In this document: positions 26,709-34,826 of the stretch, one piece after another | How the letters are laid out: every line of letters starts with the position of its first letter | Numbering within the stretch: the first letter of the stretch is position 1 | Assembly: GCF_900241005.1 (NCBI RefSeq) | Contig: NZ_OEST01000003.1 | Coordinates: forward strand, 186,001-250,000 | Source: Bacteroides cutis | GTDB taxonomy: Bacteria; Bacteroidota; Bacteroidia; Bacteroidales; Bacteroidaceae | Length of the DNA stretch: 64,000 bases | Direction of reading: 5' to 3' | Notes under the pieces: model-generated | What the model saw: the letters and a program-made list of their open reading frames with translations, nothing else | The model's database searches: none | What the model was told of the DNA's origin: nothing | Made by a program: the position numbers and the translations under genes

Positions 26709-28664
26709 TTATTTAATTAGTTTTTGTATACGTATGGCGTTTACTATGGCAATGAGAGCGACACCGACATCGGCAAAGACAGCTTCCCAAAGAGTTGCCA
26801 ATCCACCTGCTCCCAAAATGAGTACCAGTAACTTAACCCCAAAAGCCAGGGAAATGTTTTGCCATATGACTTTTCGGGTTTGCCTGCCTGCGTGGATGGC
26901 AGTCGCAACTTTGGACGGCTGGTCGGTCTGTATCACGATATCTGCCGTTTCTATGGCAGCATCACTACCGAGCCCTCCCATGGCAATACCTACATTACTA
27001 AGGGCGAGGACAGGAGCGTCATTGATGCCGTCGCCTACAAAAGCTACTTGATGATTGGCATTCCGGAGAAGCTCTTCAATATGTTTCACCTTTTCGTCGG
27101 GTAATAAATTGCCGTAAGCCTGCGCTATTCCCAGTTTTTCTGCAAAGTTAGTGACAATGGCTTGTTTATCTCCCGATAATATCTGAATATTATTGATATT
27201 TAATGCTTTCAGATCTTTTATTGCTTTATTGGCATCTTCTTTGAGGGTATCAGATAATAATAAGTAACCTGCATACCGGTTTCCGATAGCACAGACCACC
27301 ACTGTTCCGACAATGGTTTGTAACTCTTGCGGATAATTTACACCGGATTTGGAAAGTAAACGGGTGTTTCCCACCAAAATACGTTCTCCATTGAGAGTGG
27401 TTTCCAGTCCGTAACCGGCAATCTCTGTAACTTCTGTTATGGTAATGGGTGTAACGTTTCGTTGTATGGCATAGTTGACAACGGCTTTTGCTATGGGATG
27501 CGTACTGTTCCGTTCCACTGAGGCTATGAGCTGTATTAGTCTTTCTTCGGATATGTCCGGTGCTTGTCGGCAGAATTGTACTTCAAATGTTCCTTGGGTC
27601 AGAGTGCCGGTTTTGTCGAATACCACAGTATTGATCTTGGTTATGGCATCCAGGTAATTGCCTCCTTTGAACAGGATACCCAAACGGGATGCTGCACCGA
27701 TACCTCCAAAATATCCCAGCGGAATGCTTACCACCAGTGCACAGGGACAGGAAATTACAAGGAAAACGAGTGCTCTGTACAACCAATCATTGAAGATAAA
27801 TGTAAATTGTATGTTTGTTAGAGAGTAAACGAAGGGGAGTAGTACGATAAGTATGGCCAGCCCGGTCACTACTGGCGTGTAGATACGGGCAAACTTACGG
27901 ATGAAAAGTTCCGCAGGAGCTTTACGTTCGGTGGCGTTCTGTACCATCTCAAGGATGCGGGAGAGAGTACTTTTCTCAAAAGGTCTGGTCACTTCCAGTC
28001 TGATGACTTTATTCGTTACAATCATTCCGGCAAGTACCTCTTCACCCTTCCGGATGTTACAGGGAACGCTTTCGCCCGTCAGGGCTGATGTGTTGAATGA
28101 ACCGAATTCGGTTAACATTGTTCCATCCAGCGGAACGCGTTCTCCTGTTTTTACTTCGATAATTTCGCCGACTTGTACTTTCCGGGGATTTACCACAATG
28201 ATTTCTTTACCTCTGATTAGAGTGGCTGTTTCCGGTCTGACGTCCAGCAAGGCGCTGATATTCCGTTTGGCTTTACTGACTGCTTTCTCTTGAAAAAGCT
28301 CTCCCAGAGAGTAAAATAGCATTACAGCAACCCCTTCAGGGTACTCTCCGATGTAGAAAGCCCCAAGCGTGGCGATGGACATAAGTGTGAATTCACTGAA
28401 AATATCTTTGTCTCGAATACTTTCCCAGGCTTCTTTCAGTACTGGTAATCCCACAGGTAGATATGCCAGTATATACCAAAGGAGAGGAATATATCTTTCG
28501 CGGAAGAAAGCGGCATCCGTAGCGTCCAATACAATTCCGCTGAATAGCAGGACAGTCGAGAGTAATATTCTCCAATAACTTTTCAGGAGATCATATTTAA
28601 CGGTGGTTTCTTTTACTTGTTCCCGTTTGTGAGTACAACAACATTTGCAATTATGATGTCCCAT
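26709..28664 (-). CDS. Heavy-metal-translocating P1B-type ATPase (Zn/Cd/Co/Pb type)
   Basis: The 651-residue metal-efflux pump sits in the inner membrane. It has a Cys-rich N-terminal tail (HHNCKCCCTHKR) instead of a full HMA domain, paired N-terminal TM helices, and the actuator TGES. The CPC metal site is in SCPCALV (about residue 306). The phosphorylation motif DKTGTLTQ is near residue 351, an HP motif lies in STHPIAKAV, and GDGINDAP is near 548. Absence of a Cu-type NN/YN signature favours Zn/Cd-type substrate, but this is inference. The gene precedes a Fur-family regulator in a two-gene operon. Confidence 0.9.
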   Translation of the reverse strand: MGHHNCKCCCTHKREQVKETTVKYDLLKSYWRILLSTVLLFSGIVLDATDAAFFRERYIPLLWYILAYLPVGLPVLKEAWESIRDKDIFSEFTLMSIATLGAFYIGEYPEGVAVMLFYSLGELFQEKAVSKAKRNISALLDVRPETATLIRGKEIIVVNPRKVQVGEIIEVKTGERVPLDGTMLTEFGSFNTSALTGESVPCNIRKGEEVLAGMIVTNKVIRLEVTRPFEKSTLSRILEMVQNATERKAPAELFIRKFARIYTPVVTGLAILIVLLPFVYSLTNIQFTFIFNDWLYRALVFLVISCPCALVVSIPLGYFGGIGAASRLGILFKGGNYLDAITKINTVVFDKTGTLTQGTFEVQFCRQAPDISEERLIQLIASVERNSTHPIAKAVVNYAIQRNVTPITITEVTEIAGYGLETTLNGERILVGNTRLLSKSGVNYPQELQTIVGTVVVCAIGNRYAGYLLLSDTLKEDANKAIKDLKALNINNIQILSGDKQAIVTNFAEKLGIAQAYGNLLPDEKVKHIEELLRNANHQVAFVGDGINDAPVLALSNVGIAMGGLGSDAAIETADIVIQTDQPSKVATAIHAGRQTRKVIWQNISLAFGVKLLVLILGAGGLATLWEAVFADVGVALIAIVNAIRIQKLIK

Positions 28665-28688
28665 AAATCTCTTTTTTTATTTCTGATG

Positions 28689-28696
28689 CAAAGATA
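28689..28696 (-). promoter_or_regulatory. -7 box for the P-type ATPase/Fur operon
   Basis: TATCTTTG on the minus strand lies 24 nt before the ATPase ATG. Confidence 0.65.
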
Positions 28697-28709
28697 AGGG
28701 GAAAAGATA

Positions 28710-28724
28710 TGCAACTTGGTTGCA
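28710..28724. promoter_or_regulatory. Candidate operator, 6-3-6 inverted repeat
   Basis: TGCAAC-TTG-GTTGCA lies 13 bp upstream of the -7 box, over the expected -33 region of the ATPase/Fur operon. It could be the binding site of the Fur-family protein. The spacing differs from classical 7-1-7 Fur boxes. Confidence 0.4.
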
Positions 28725-28829
28725 AAGTGAATTTGCTGCTTGTTAATTTCTTTTCATTCATCAGAAAGAAAACTCTATGTGTGTCAACAATTACAGGGGT
28801 GGAGTCGTTATTAAATTCAAAATATATTA

Positions 28830-28837
28830 TATCTTTG
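28830..28837 (+). promoter_or_regulatory. -7 box for the first L,D-transpeptidase gene
   Basis: TATCTTTG ends 26 nt before the ATG at 28864 and lies inside the longer frame that opens at 28777, which decides the start. Confidence 0.65.
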
Positions 28838-28863
28838 TCCACAAAGATGGATTTGTTGAGATT

Positions 28864-29916
28864 ATGAAACAATTCGTTATTTTTGTCTGTATGGTAGTTT
28901 ACTTGATGCTTGTCGGGTGTAATAATCGACAGGAAATCTCTTCGATGATGGTTGTACAGGATTCTATTTTTACAGATACCCTTCTTGCTGATACCGCTCA
29001 TATGGATACTGTCCGGATGGAAGTTCCTTTCCGTGAAAAGTTGTTGACTGCCGCTGATATTTCCCTTACCAAAGAATTTCTTTATGATAAATATACACTG
29101 GAAGATACTTATCCTTATAAAGATACCGTACGTTCTTTTAAATGGGATGTTATTCGTAATTGTCTGGCATACATTGAGAATATGCAGCGAGATTCTGTGA
29201 AATGGGTAGTGTTGCAAAATTATAAAAATCAGAATCGGGAGGCCCCGTTGGTAAAGAAGTTTGTACGGGATGCTTATCGTCGTGTGGCTGATACGTTGGG
29301 AGTAGAACGTTATCAATCGGTACCGCTCTATCTTCCTGCCGATACGTTAGTGCCCGAACGTTATGGGCGGGATGGAACTTTGGCATACTTGATAAGAGAG
29401 GAGGGGAATTTTGACCGCATACATCCTGTGACATTAGAGGAGGATTGGTTGGCGCCACGCCGATATTTAAAGCGGTTGGCGGATAGTACGGTTTTTGATC
29501 GTGTCGTTTTTGTCGACCGTTTGGACCAGAATATTACTACGTTGGAACAGGTGGGAAAAGGTAAGTGGAAGATACGAAGCATGAACCCTGCGACTACCGG
29601 GCGGCATGCACCGCCATACGGGCAGGAAACTCCTTTGGGAATGTATCTGGTGCAACAAAAGAAGGAACGCATGATATTTCTCAAGGACGGTTCTACTACG
29701 ACTGGTGGTTATGCTCCGTATGCAAGTCGTTTTACGAATGGTGCTTATATCCACGGTGTGCCAGTCAATGTTCCTCGTACATCGATGATAGAATATAGTT
29801 GGTCCTTGGGTACTGTCCCCCGCTCGCACATGTGTGTGCGGAATGCCACCTCTCATGCCAAGTTCGTTTTTGACTGGGCACCTGTAGAACGTTCCTTGGT
29901 GGTGGTTATTGAGTGA
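28864..29916 (+). CDS. L,D-transpeptidase (YkuD) lipoprotein
   Basis: The start at 28864 gives 350 residues with a lipoprotein signal (VVYLMLVGCNN). The C-terminal YkuD domain carries YIHGVPV (His about 297) and SHMCVRN with the catalytic Cys324, a variant of the usual SHGCVR motif. Such enzymes make 3-3 peptidoglycan cross-links or attach proteins to the wall. The N-terminal ~200 residues have no recognised domain. The next gene, a second L,D-transpeptidase of another subfamily, has its own -7 box 51 nt after this stop, so the two can be expressed independently. Confidence 0.85.
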   Translation: MKQFVIFVCMVVYLMLVGCNNRQEISSMMVVQDSIFTDTLLADTAHMDTVRMEVPFREKLLTAADISLTKEFLYDKYTLEDTYPYKDTVRSFKWDVIRNCLAYIENMQRDSVKWVVLQNYKNQNREAPLVKKFVRDAYRRVADTLGVERYQSVPLYLPADTLVPERYGRDGTLAYLIREEGNFDRIHPVTLEEDWLAPRRYLKRLADSTVFDRVVFVDRLDQNITTLEQVGKGKWKIRSMNPATTGRHAPPYGQETPLGMYLVQQKKERMIFLKDGSTTTGGYAPYASRFTNGAYIHGVPVNVPRTSMIEYSWSLGTVPRSHMCVRNATSHAKFVFDWAPVERSLVVVIE

Positions 29917-29966
29917 TACTTGACTTTTTTAACTATCTGTGTGATAGGCGTATGGTAGAAAAGACG

Positions 29967-29974
29967 TATTTTTG
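29967..29974 (+). promoter_or_regulatory. -7 box for the second L,D-transpeptidase gene
   Basis: TATTTTTG ends 25 nt before the ATG at 30000 and lies within the longer frame opening at 29913, so the downstream ATG is preferred. Confidence 0.5.
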
Positions 29975-29999
29975 CCACCGTTATTTTCAGTTGGATACT

Positions 30000-30725
30000 A
30001 TGCTGCGTTTTTTATTATCAGTTTTATTCTTGTTTGTTCCTTGTGTCCTGTTTATGGATGGCAAGTCATCGGTCCGTACGACAAACGAACCTGATACCAC
30101 CGCTATGAATAAGATGGAGGCTTATGCAGACTTATACCGTTCCATGCGGTTGGAGGGGGTGATTAAGTGGAAAGCTTTTCGGCAGGCTGTGATTGGGTAC
30201 TATAAGATAGAAAATCGCCGGAAGGATATACTTACACTGATTGACTTTTCTCGCCCTTCCACTGAAAAGCGTTTGTTCGTTATCGACATGAAGCAACGTA
30301 AATTACTTTTTTCATCGGTAGTTTCACATGGAAAGAACAGCGGTGACAATTATGCTACTTCTTTTTCCAATGAATATGGTTCCTATAAAAGTTCACTCGG
30401 CTTTTATCTCACAGAATCTACTTATCAGGGGAAAAATGGATATTCGCTCATTTTGAATGGTCTGGAGAAAGGAATTAATGACCGTGCCCGTGAGCGTTCC
30501 ATTGTGATGCATGGAGCTGTCTATGCCGATCCTTCGGTAGTAAATAAAGGTGGACGTTTAGGCAGAAGTTTTGGTTGCCCGGCTGTTCCTCAAAAATTAT
30601 CACGTCCCATCATTGATGCCATAAAAGGTGGAAGTGTGATGTATATTTACGCAGAAACACCCGATTATCTGGCTCATAGCTCGGTGTTGCAGGAGGATGA
30701 CCGAACGAAAGATTATACATATTGA
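30000..30725 (+). CDS. Murein L,D-transpeptidase catalytic-domain protein (YkuD_2 type)
   Basis: The start at 30000 gives 241 residues with a hydrophobic export signal (MLRFLLSVLFLFVPCVLF). The YkuD_2 domain includes SIVMHGAVYAD and GRSFGCPAVP with the catalytic Cys193. Exported to the periplasm, it would act on peptidoglycan. It belongs to a different subfamily from the YkuD lipoprotein just upstream. Its last 29 bases overlap dinB in another frame, so the wall enzyme and the polymerase are translationally coupled or at least co-transcribed. Confidence 0.85.
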   Translation: MLRFLLSVLFLFVPCVLFMDGKSSVRTTNEPDTTAMNKMEAYADLYRSMRLEGVIKWKAFRQAVIGYYKIENRRKDILTLIDFSRPSTEKRLFVIDMKQRKLLFSSVVSHGKNSGDNYATSFSNEYGSYKSSLGFYLTESTYQGKNGYSLILNGLEKGINDRARERSIVMHGAVYADPSVVNKGGRLGRSFGCPAVPQKLSRPIIDAIKGGSVMYIYAETPDYLAHSSVLQEDDRTKDYTY

Positions 30726-31788
30726 TATGGATGCTTTCTACGCTTCCGTAGAACAGCGCGACAATCCGGAATTGCGGGGCAAGCCCGTTGCCGTGGGCCA
30801 TGCGGAACAGCGGGGAGTGGTAGCGGCTGCCAGTTACGAAGCTCGTCGTTTTGGAGTGCGTTCCGCTATGTCTTCGCAGAAAGCCAAACGTCTCTGTCCG
30901 CAACTCATTTTTATTCCGGGGCGTATGGAAAAATACAAATCCGTGTCTCGTCAAATACATGAAATTTTCCATGAATATACGGATATAATTGAACCTATCT
31001 CTTTGGATGAGGCTTTTCTGGATGTCACGGAGAATAAACTTGCTATTCCATTGGCTGTGGATATTGCCAAAGAAATTAAACGGGAAATAAGGGAAGAGTT
31101 AAATTTGGTAGCTTCTGCCGGTGTATCTTATAACAAGTTCTTAGCGAAGATTGCTTCAGACTATCGTAAACCAGACGGATTGTGTACCATTCATCCCGAT
31201 CAGGCTTTGGAATTTATCGCCCGTCTCCCGATTGAAAACTTTTGGGGAGTGGGACCGGTTACGGCAAAGAAGATGCATGCTTTAGGTATCCATAATGGAG
31301 AACAGCTACGCACACGTTCGCTGGAAATGTTGATGCGCGAATTTGGAAAAGTGGGGAGCATATATTATGATTTTGCCCGTGGAATAGATCTACGCCCGGT
31401 GGAAGCGGTTCGTATACGTAAGTCAATTGGCTGTGAACATACCCTGGAGAAGGATATAAATCAGCGTTCGTCTGTAATTATCGAGTTGTATCATGTGGCT
31501 GTAGAGTTGGTGAGGCGACTGGAGCAGAAGAATTTCAAAGGAAATACGTTGACGTTGAAAATAAAGTTCCACGATTTCAATCAGATAACACGTAGCATCA
31601 CGCAGGTGAAGGAATTGACTACGCTCGACGCCATCTTGCCGCTGGCAAAAGAGTTATTGAGGGGGGTAGACTACGAACATCATCCCATTCGCCTGATAGG
31701 TCTTTCCGTATCCAATCCACGTGAAGAAAATGATGAAAAAGGAAAGGGGTGGGAGCAGTTGAGTTTTGAATTCAGCGATTGGATATAA
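30697..31788 (+). CDS. dinB: DNA polymerase IV (Y family)
   Basis: DinB is an error-prone translesion polymerase. At 363 residues the length is normal. Visible motifs are IDMDAFYASVEQRDNPELRGKPVAVG (metal-binding Asp residues), the steric-gate region, SLDEAFLDVTEN with the second acidic pair, and the SAGVSYNKFLAKIASDYRKPDG palm/finger segment. An HhH thumb (GVGPVTAKKMHALGI) and a little-finger domain follow. A C-terminal beta-clamp-binding motif is likely in EQLSFEF. The start overlaps the upstream transpeptidase by 29 bp. No LexA box is recognisable here. Confidence 0.93.
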   Translation: MTERKIIHIDMDAFYASVEQRDNPELRGKPVAVGHAEQRGVVAAASYEARRFGVRSAMSSQKAKRLCPQLIFIPGRMEKYKSVSRQIHEIFHEYTDIIEPISLDEAFLDVTENKLAIPLAVDIAKEIKREIREELNLVASAGVSYNKFLAKIASDYRKPDGLCTIHPDQALEFIARLPIENFWGVGPVTAKKMHALGIHNGEQLRTRSLEMLMREFGKVGSIYYDFARGIDLRPVEAVRIRKSIGCEHTLEKDINQRSSVIIELYHVAVELVRRLEQKNFKGNTLTLKIKFHDFNQITRSITQVKELTTLDAILPLAKELLRGVDYEHHPIRLIGLSVSNPREENDEKGKGWEQLSFEFSDWI

Positions 31789-31849
31789 GTTTGAAGAGAA
31801 ATATATCAAACTGTATAGGGTTGAAATAGGATGATTTCCAAAAAGATTA

Positions 31850-31857
31850 TATCTTTG
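31850..31857 (+). promoter_or_regulatory. -7 box for the heparinase-like gene
   Basis: TATCTTTG lies 36 nt before the ATG at 31894 and downstream of an alternative ATG at 31831, which it excludes. Confidence 0.65.
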
Positions 31858-31893
31858 TCCCAACACAAAATAAATTATCTAATTGTAATTATC

Positions 31894-33825
31894 ATGAAGA
31901 AAAACACGATTTACCGCATTTCTCTCGTCTTTTGTTTGCTTTTCATGTTGACAATTTCCGTCCGTGCATATACTGAACGGGATATGTTGCAAAAAGCTGT
32001 TGGCAGTGAAGAACAATTGAAACAAATACTGATGAAGAATCAGTCGTGGATACCTTATCCTGCTTATAATGATCGTGCCGGATGGGATGCTTTATTGGGT
32101 GAAAAGTATAAAACTGCCCTTATCCGTGAGGGAGAAAAACTTTTGAATTATGAATGGTTGTTGGTTCGGGCTACCGATTATCTGGAGTTTGAACGTACTG
32201 GTAACCGCTATGTGATGCAAGATCGTCTTAACAAAAACCGCAGTGCCATCAATTCCCTGATGTTTGCGGAATTGGCTGAAGGCAAAGGGCGTTTTATAGA
32301 CCAGTTGATTAACGGTGTTTATTTGAGTTGTGAAATAACTTCTTGGGTATATTCCGCTCATCTGTCCAGGCAAAGCAACCATCGTTCTCTTCCTGATTTC
32401 AGAGAACAGGTAATTGATCTCTCGGCCGGTGGTTATGGAGCTATGCTTTCCTGGGTATATTATTATTTTCATGAGTCTTTTGATAAGGTAAATCCTTCTA
32501 TTTCAATTTACCTTCGGCAGACTCTGCAGGAACGTATTCTTGATGCGTATATGAATAATGACAGTGAATGGTGGCTGGCTTTTAACTGGAAACCGGGTAT
32601 TGTTATCAATAATTGGAACCCTTGGTGTAATTCCAATGTCTTGCAGTGCTTTTTATTGTTGGAGAATGATCTGGATAAATTGACGAAAGGCGTGTGGCGT
32701 ACCATGCAATCAGTGGATAAATTCATAAACTTTGTGAAGGAGGATGGGGCTTGTGAGGAAGGACCTTCTTATTGGCAACATGCTGCCGGTAAGTTGTATG
32801 ATTATCTCCAAATTCTTTTCGATGGAACAGCCGGCAAAGTATCTTTGTTTCAGGAACCGATGATTCGGAGAATGGGTGAATATATTAGTCGTTCGTATAT
32901 CGGTAATGGTTGGGTGGCCAATTTTGCCGATGCTTCGGCCAAGGGTGGGGGAGACGCTCAATTGATATATCGTTACGGCCGTGCGGTGGGTAGTGATGAA
33001 ATGATGCATTTTGCTGCCTACCTGATGAAAGGAAGGCGTTCTTCTGTTCAGTTGGGTGGTGATACATTCCGTTCTTTCCAGACCTTACTTTTCTGTAATG
33101 AATTGGAAAAAACGGTGGCAAGTCATGATGTTCCTCCTTGTACCTGGTATCCGGAAACGGAATTTTGTTATCTGACAAATAAAGAGGGATGGTTTTTGGC
33201 TGCTAAGGGAGGCTTTAACAATGAAAGCCATAATCATAATGATGTGGGCAGTTTCTCTCTTTATGTAAACACGACTCCTATACTGATTGATGCCGGTGTA
33301 GGCACGTATACTCGGCAAACATTTGGTAAAGAACGGTATACTATATGGACGATGCAAAGTAATTATCATAATTTACCGGTGATAAACGGTATTCCTCAAA
33401 GTTATGGACAGCAGTATAAGGCAACGGATGTTATTTGTCGGCCGGGCAGGCGTTTCTTCTCTGCAAATATTGCAAAGGCTTATCCGGAGGAAGCTGCGAT
33501 AAATCGTTGGATCCGTTCTTATTCCCTCGGAGATAGACAACTTACTGTTACTGATGATTTTTCGTTAAAATCGGGTAAAATACCTAATCAAATAAATTTC
33601 CTTACTTGGGGAAAGGTTGGTATCTCCGTACCCGGAAAGGTATCTATTGAAGCGCAAGGACAAAAAGTGGTTATAGATTATCCTCGTAATCTTTCGGTTT
33701 CTCTTGAAACGATAGAGTTGAAAGATATTCGCCTTTCAAGAGTGTGGGGCGGAGAGATTTATCGTATAGTTTTTAAAGATAAAGAAATACGGACGACAGG
33801 AAGTTATAAGTTTGTTATCAAATAA
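31894..33825 (+). CDS. Heparinase II/III-like polysaccharide lyase
   Basis: The 643-residue exported protein (signal ending ISVRAYT) has an (alpha/alpha) toroid of about 350 residues. A beta-sheet domain follows, with the heparinase II/III signature NESHNHNDVGSFSLYVN. NNWNPWCNSNVL and EEGPSYWQHAAG mark the toroid catalytic face (Asn, Trp, Tyr and His). The family eliminates uronate-containing glycans. The exact substrate is not shown. No SusC/SusD or sulfatase gene is adjacent, unlike canonical heparin loci, so it may act as a stand-alone lyase or on another acidic glycan. Confidence 0.82.
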   Translation: MKKNTIYRISLVFCLLFMLTISVRAYTERDMLQKAVGSEEQLKQILMKNQSWIPYPAYNDRAGWDALLGEKYKTALIREGEKLLNYEWLLVRATDYLEFERTGNRYVMQDRLNKNRSAINSLMFAELAEGKGRFIDQLINGVYLSCEITSWVYSAHLSRQSNHRSLPDFREQVIDLSAGGYGAMLSWVYYYFHESFDKVNPSISIYLRQTLQERILDAYMNNDSEWWLAFNWKPGIVINNWNPWCNSNVLQCFLLLENDLDKLTKGVWRTMQSVDKFINFVKEDGACEEGPSYWQHAAGKLYDYLQILFDGTAGKVSLFQEPMIRRMGEYISRSYIGNGWVANFADASAKGGGDAQLIYRYGRAVGSDEMMHFAAYLMKGRRSSVQLGGDTFRSFQTLLFCNELEKTVASHDVPPCTWYPETEFCYLTNKEGWFLAAKGGFNNESHNHNDVGSFSLYVNTTPILIDAGVGTYTRQTFGKERYTIWTMQSNYHNLPVINGIPQSYGQQYKATDVICRPGRRFFSANIAKAYPEEAAINRWIRSYSLGDRQLTVTDDFSLKSGKIPNQINFLTWGKVGISVPGKVSIEAQGQKVVIDYPRNLSVSLETIELKDIRLSRVWGGEIYRIVFKDKEIRTTGSYKFVIK

Positions 33826-33832
33826 ATAATAT

Positions 33833-33840
33833 TATCTTTG
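33833..33840 (+). promoter_or_regulatory. -7 box for the YccF gene
   Basis: TATCTTTG ends 26 nt before the ATG at 33867. Confidence 0.65.
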
Positions 33841-33866
33841 TACCTATACAATAAAAACAGAAGCCT

Positions 33867-34241
33867 ATGGGGTGTTTAATGAATATTTTGTGGCTTGTAT
33901 TCGGAGGAATTTTTACTGCAATAGAATATGTAATGTCCAGTTTACTGATGATGATTACTATTGTCGGAATACCTTTCGGAATACAAACATTGAAAATGGC
34001 AGGACTTGCTTTATGGCCTTTTGGAAAAGAGGTACGTAGTGGAGAACGTGCGAGCGGGTGCCTCTATGTGTTGATGAATGTAGTGTGGATTTTGTTCGGT
34101 GGCATTTGGATTTGTCTGTCTCATCTGTGCTTTGGCGCATTTCTTTGTATCACGATTATCGGTATTCCTTTTGGTTTACAACATTTCAAACTGGCATCAC
34201 TGGCATTAGCACCCTTTGGAAAAGATATTGTAACTATCTGA
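33867..34241 (+). CDS. yccF: YccF-domain inner membrane protein
   Basis: The 124-residue protein consists of two YccF repeats. Each contains a hydrophobic pair and the motif GIPFGxQxxKxAxLALxPFGKx (near residues 36-57 and 100-121). The function in E. coli is unknown. It stands alone between its own promoter and a strong hairpin terminator. Confidence 0.88.
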   Translation: MGCLMNILWLVFGGIFTAIEYVMSSLLMMITIVGIPFGIQTLKMAGLALWPFGKEVRSGERASGCLYVLMNVVWILFGGIWICLSHLCFGAFLCITIIGIPFGLQHFKLASLALAPFGKDIVTI

Positions 34242-34272
34242 CAAAGATTGGATTGTGGTTTTAAAAGAAGAA

Positions 34273-34304
34273 GAGGGCGGGAAACTTTTCAGTTCTCCGC
34301 CCTC
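34273..34304. terminator. Terminator hairpin between YccF and a minus-strand small gene
   Basis: GAGGGCGG (34273-34280) pairs with CCGCCCTC (34297-34304). Position between two convergent genes suggests use on both strands. T-runs are weak. Confidence 0.6.
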
Positions 34305-34328
34305 ATTCATTTTATTTAAAGGTGTTTT

Positions 34329-34469
34329 TTACATGGTAGCATTAGCTTGCTTTGCAAGCAGTTTTTGGAGTTTGCCATTTAAAGCTTGGCACATAGTCCC
34401 GTTTCCCATTGCTTGATAGCGTTTGATACGGTACTGTAACATAAAAATTTCATTAGCATTCTTTTTCAT
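34329..34469 (-). CDS. Small 46-residue protein of unknown function
   Basis: This frame encodes MKKNANEIFMLQYRIKRY, continuing with QAMGNGTMCQALNGKLQKLLAKQANATM. The product is basic and helical with no TM segment or signal peptide. A good TATCTTTG -7 box lies 77 nt upstream and a hairpin sits just after the stop. Both argue for a real gene. An in-frame ATG two codons upstream (34475, MIM) is an alternative start. Similar small proteins occur near other Bacteroides genes, but I cannot name the family. Confidence 0.65.
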   Translation of the reverse strand: MKKNANEIFMLQYRIKRYQAMGNGTMCQALNGKLQKLLAKQANATM

Positions 34470-34546
34470 AATCATCTTCTTTTTTTGCCTTCCGCGTTTC
34501 GGAAAGCGGTTTATACATCTTTTATTGTTTTCTCTTATTAACGTTG

Positions 34547-34554
34547 CAAAGATA
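34547..34554 (-). promoter_or_regulatory. -7 box for the 46-residue protein gene
   Basis: TATCTTTG on the minus strand. The resulting leader of about 70 nt holds the AAAAAAAGAAG purine tract just before the start codon. Confidence 0.55.
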
Positions 34555-34631
34555 CGAAAAGTTTACGAAAAACATGTTCTATAACATAAAAATATGCATT
34601 TCTTTCTTCATTTTCTTAGAAAATTCTCGAT

Positions 34632-34653
34632 TTTGCAATCTGTATATTGCAAA
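34632..34653. repeat. 8-6-8 inverted repeat in divergent intergenic region
   Basis: TTTGCAAT-CTGTAT-ATTGCAAA is a perfect inverted repeat between the divergent small gene and the transglutaminase-like gene. It may be a regulator site. The rest of 34555-34792 is AT-rich with no gene seen. Confidence 0.4.
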
Positions 34654-34792
34654 TATGTTACATGCCTTTGCAAAATAATTACTATATAATTAAGGTGTAA
34701 TGGTTTTCTCCACCTGGAAGAAATAATATTTTACTTTCTTTGTAGACACAACTTTGATGATACATTTCAAATAGACTTTCAAATATATTTTC

Positions 34793-34800
34793 TAAATTTG
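34793..34800 (+). promoter_or_regulatory. -7 box for the transglutaminase-like gene
   Basis: TAAATTTG ends 26 nt before the ATG at 34827. Confidence 0.55.
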
Positions 34801-34826
34801 TAGCTCAACCTTAATAATATTTGCTT

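Noticed and set aside
26700..28700. Mobile genetic island around the metal pump
   Set aside because: No integrase, transposase, tRNA-flanked att repeat or base-composition shift is visible; the adjacent ssrA gene is intact with no duplicated 3' end further along the window.
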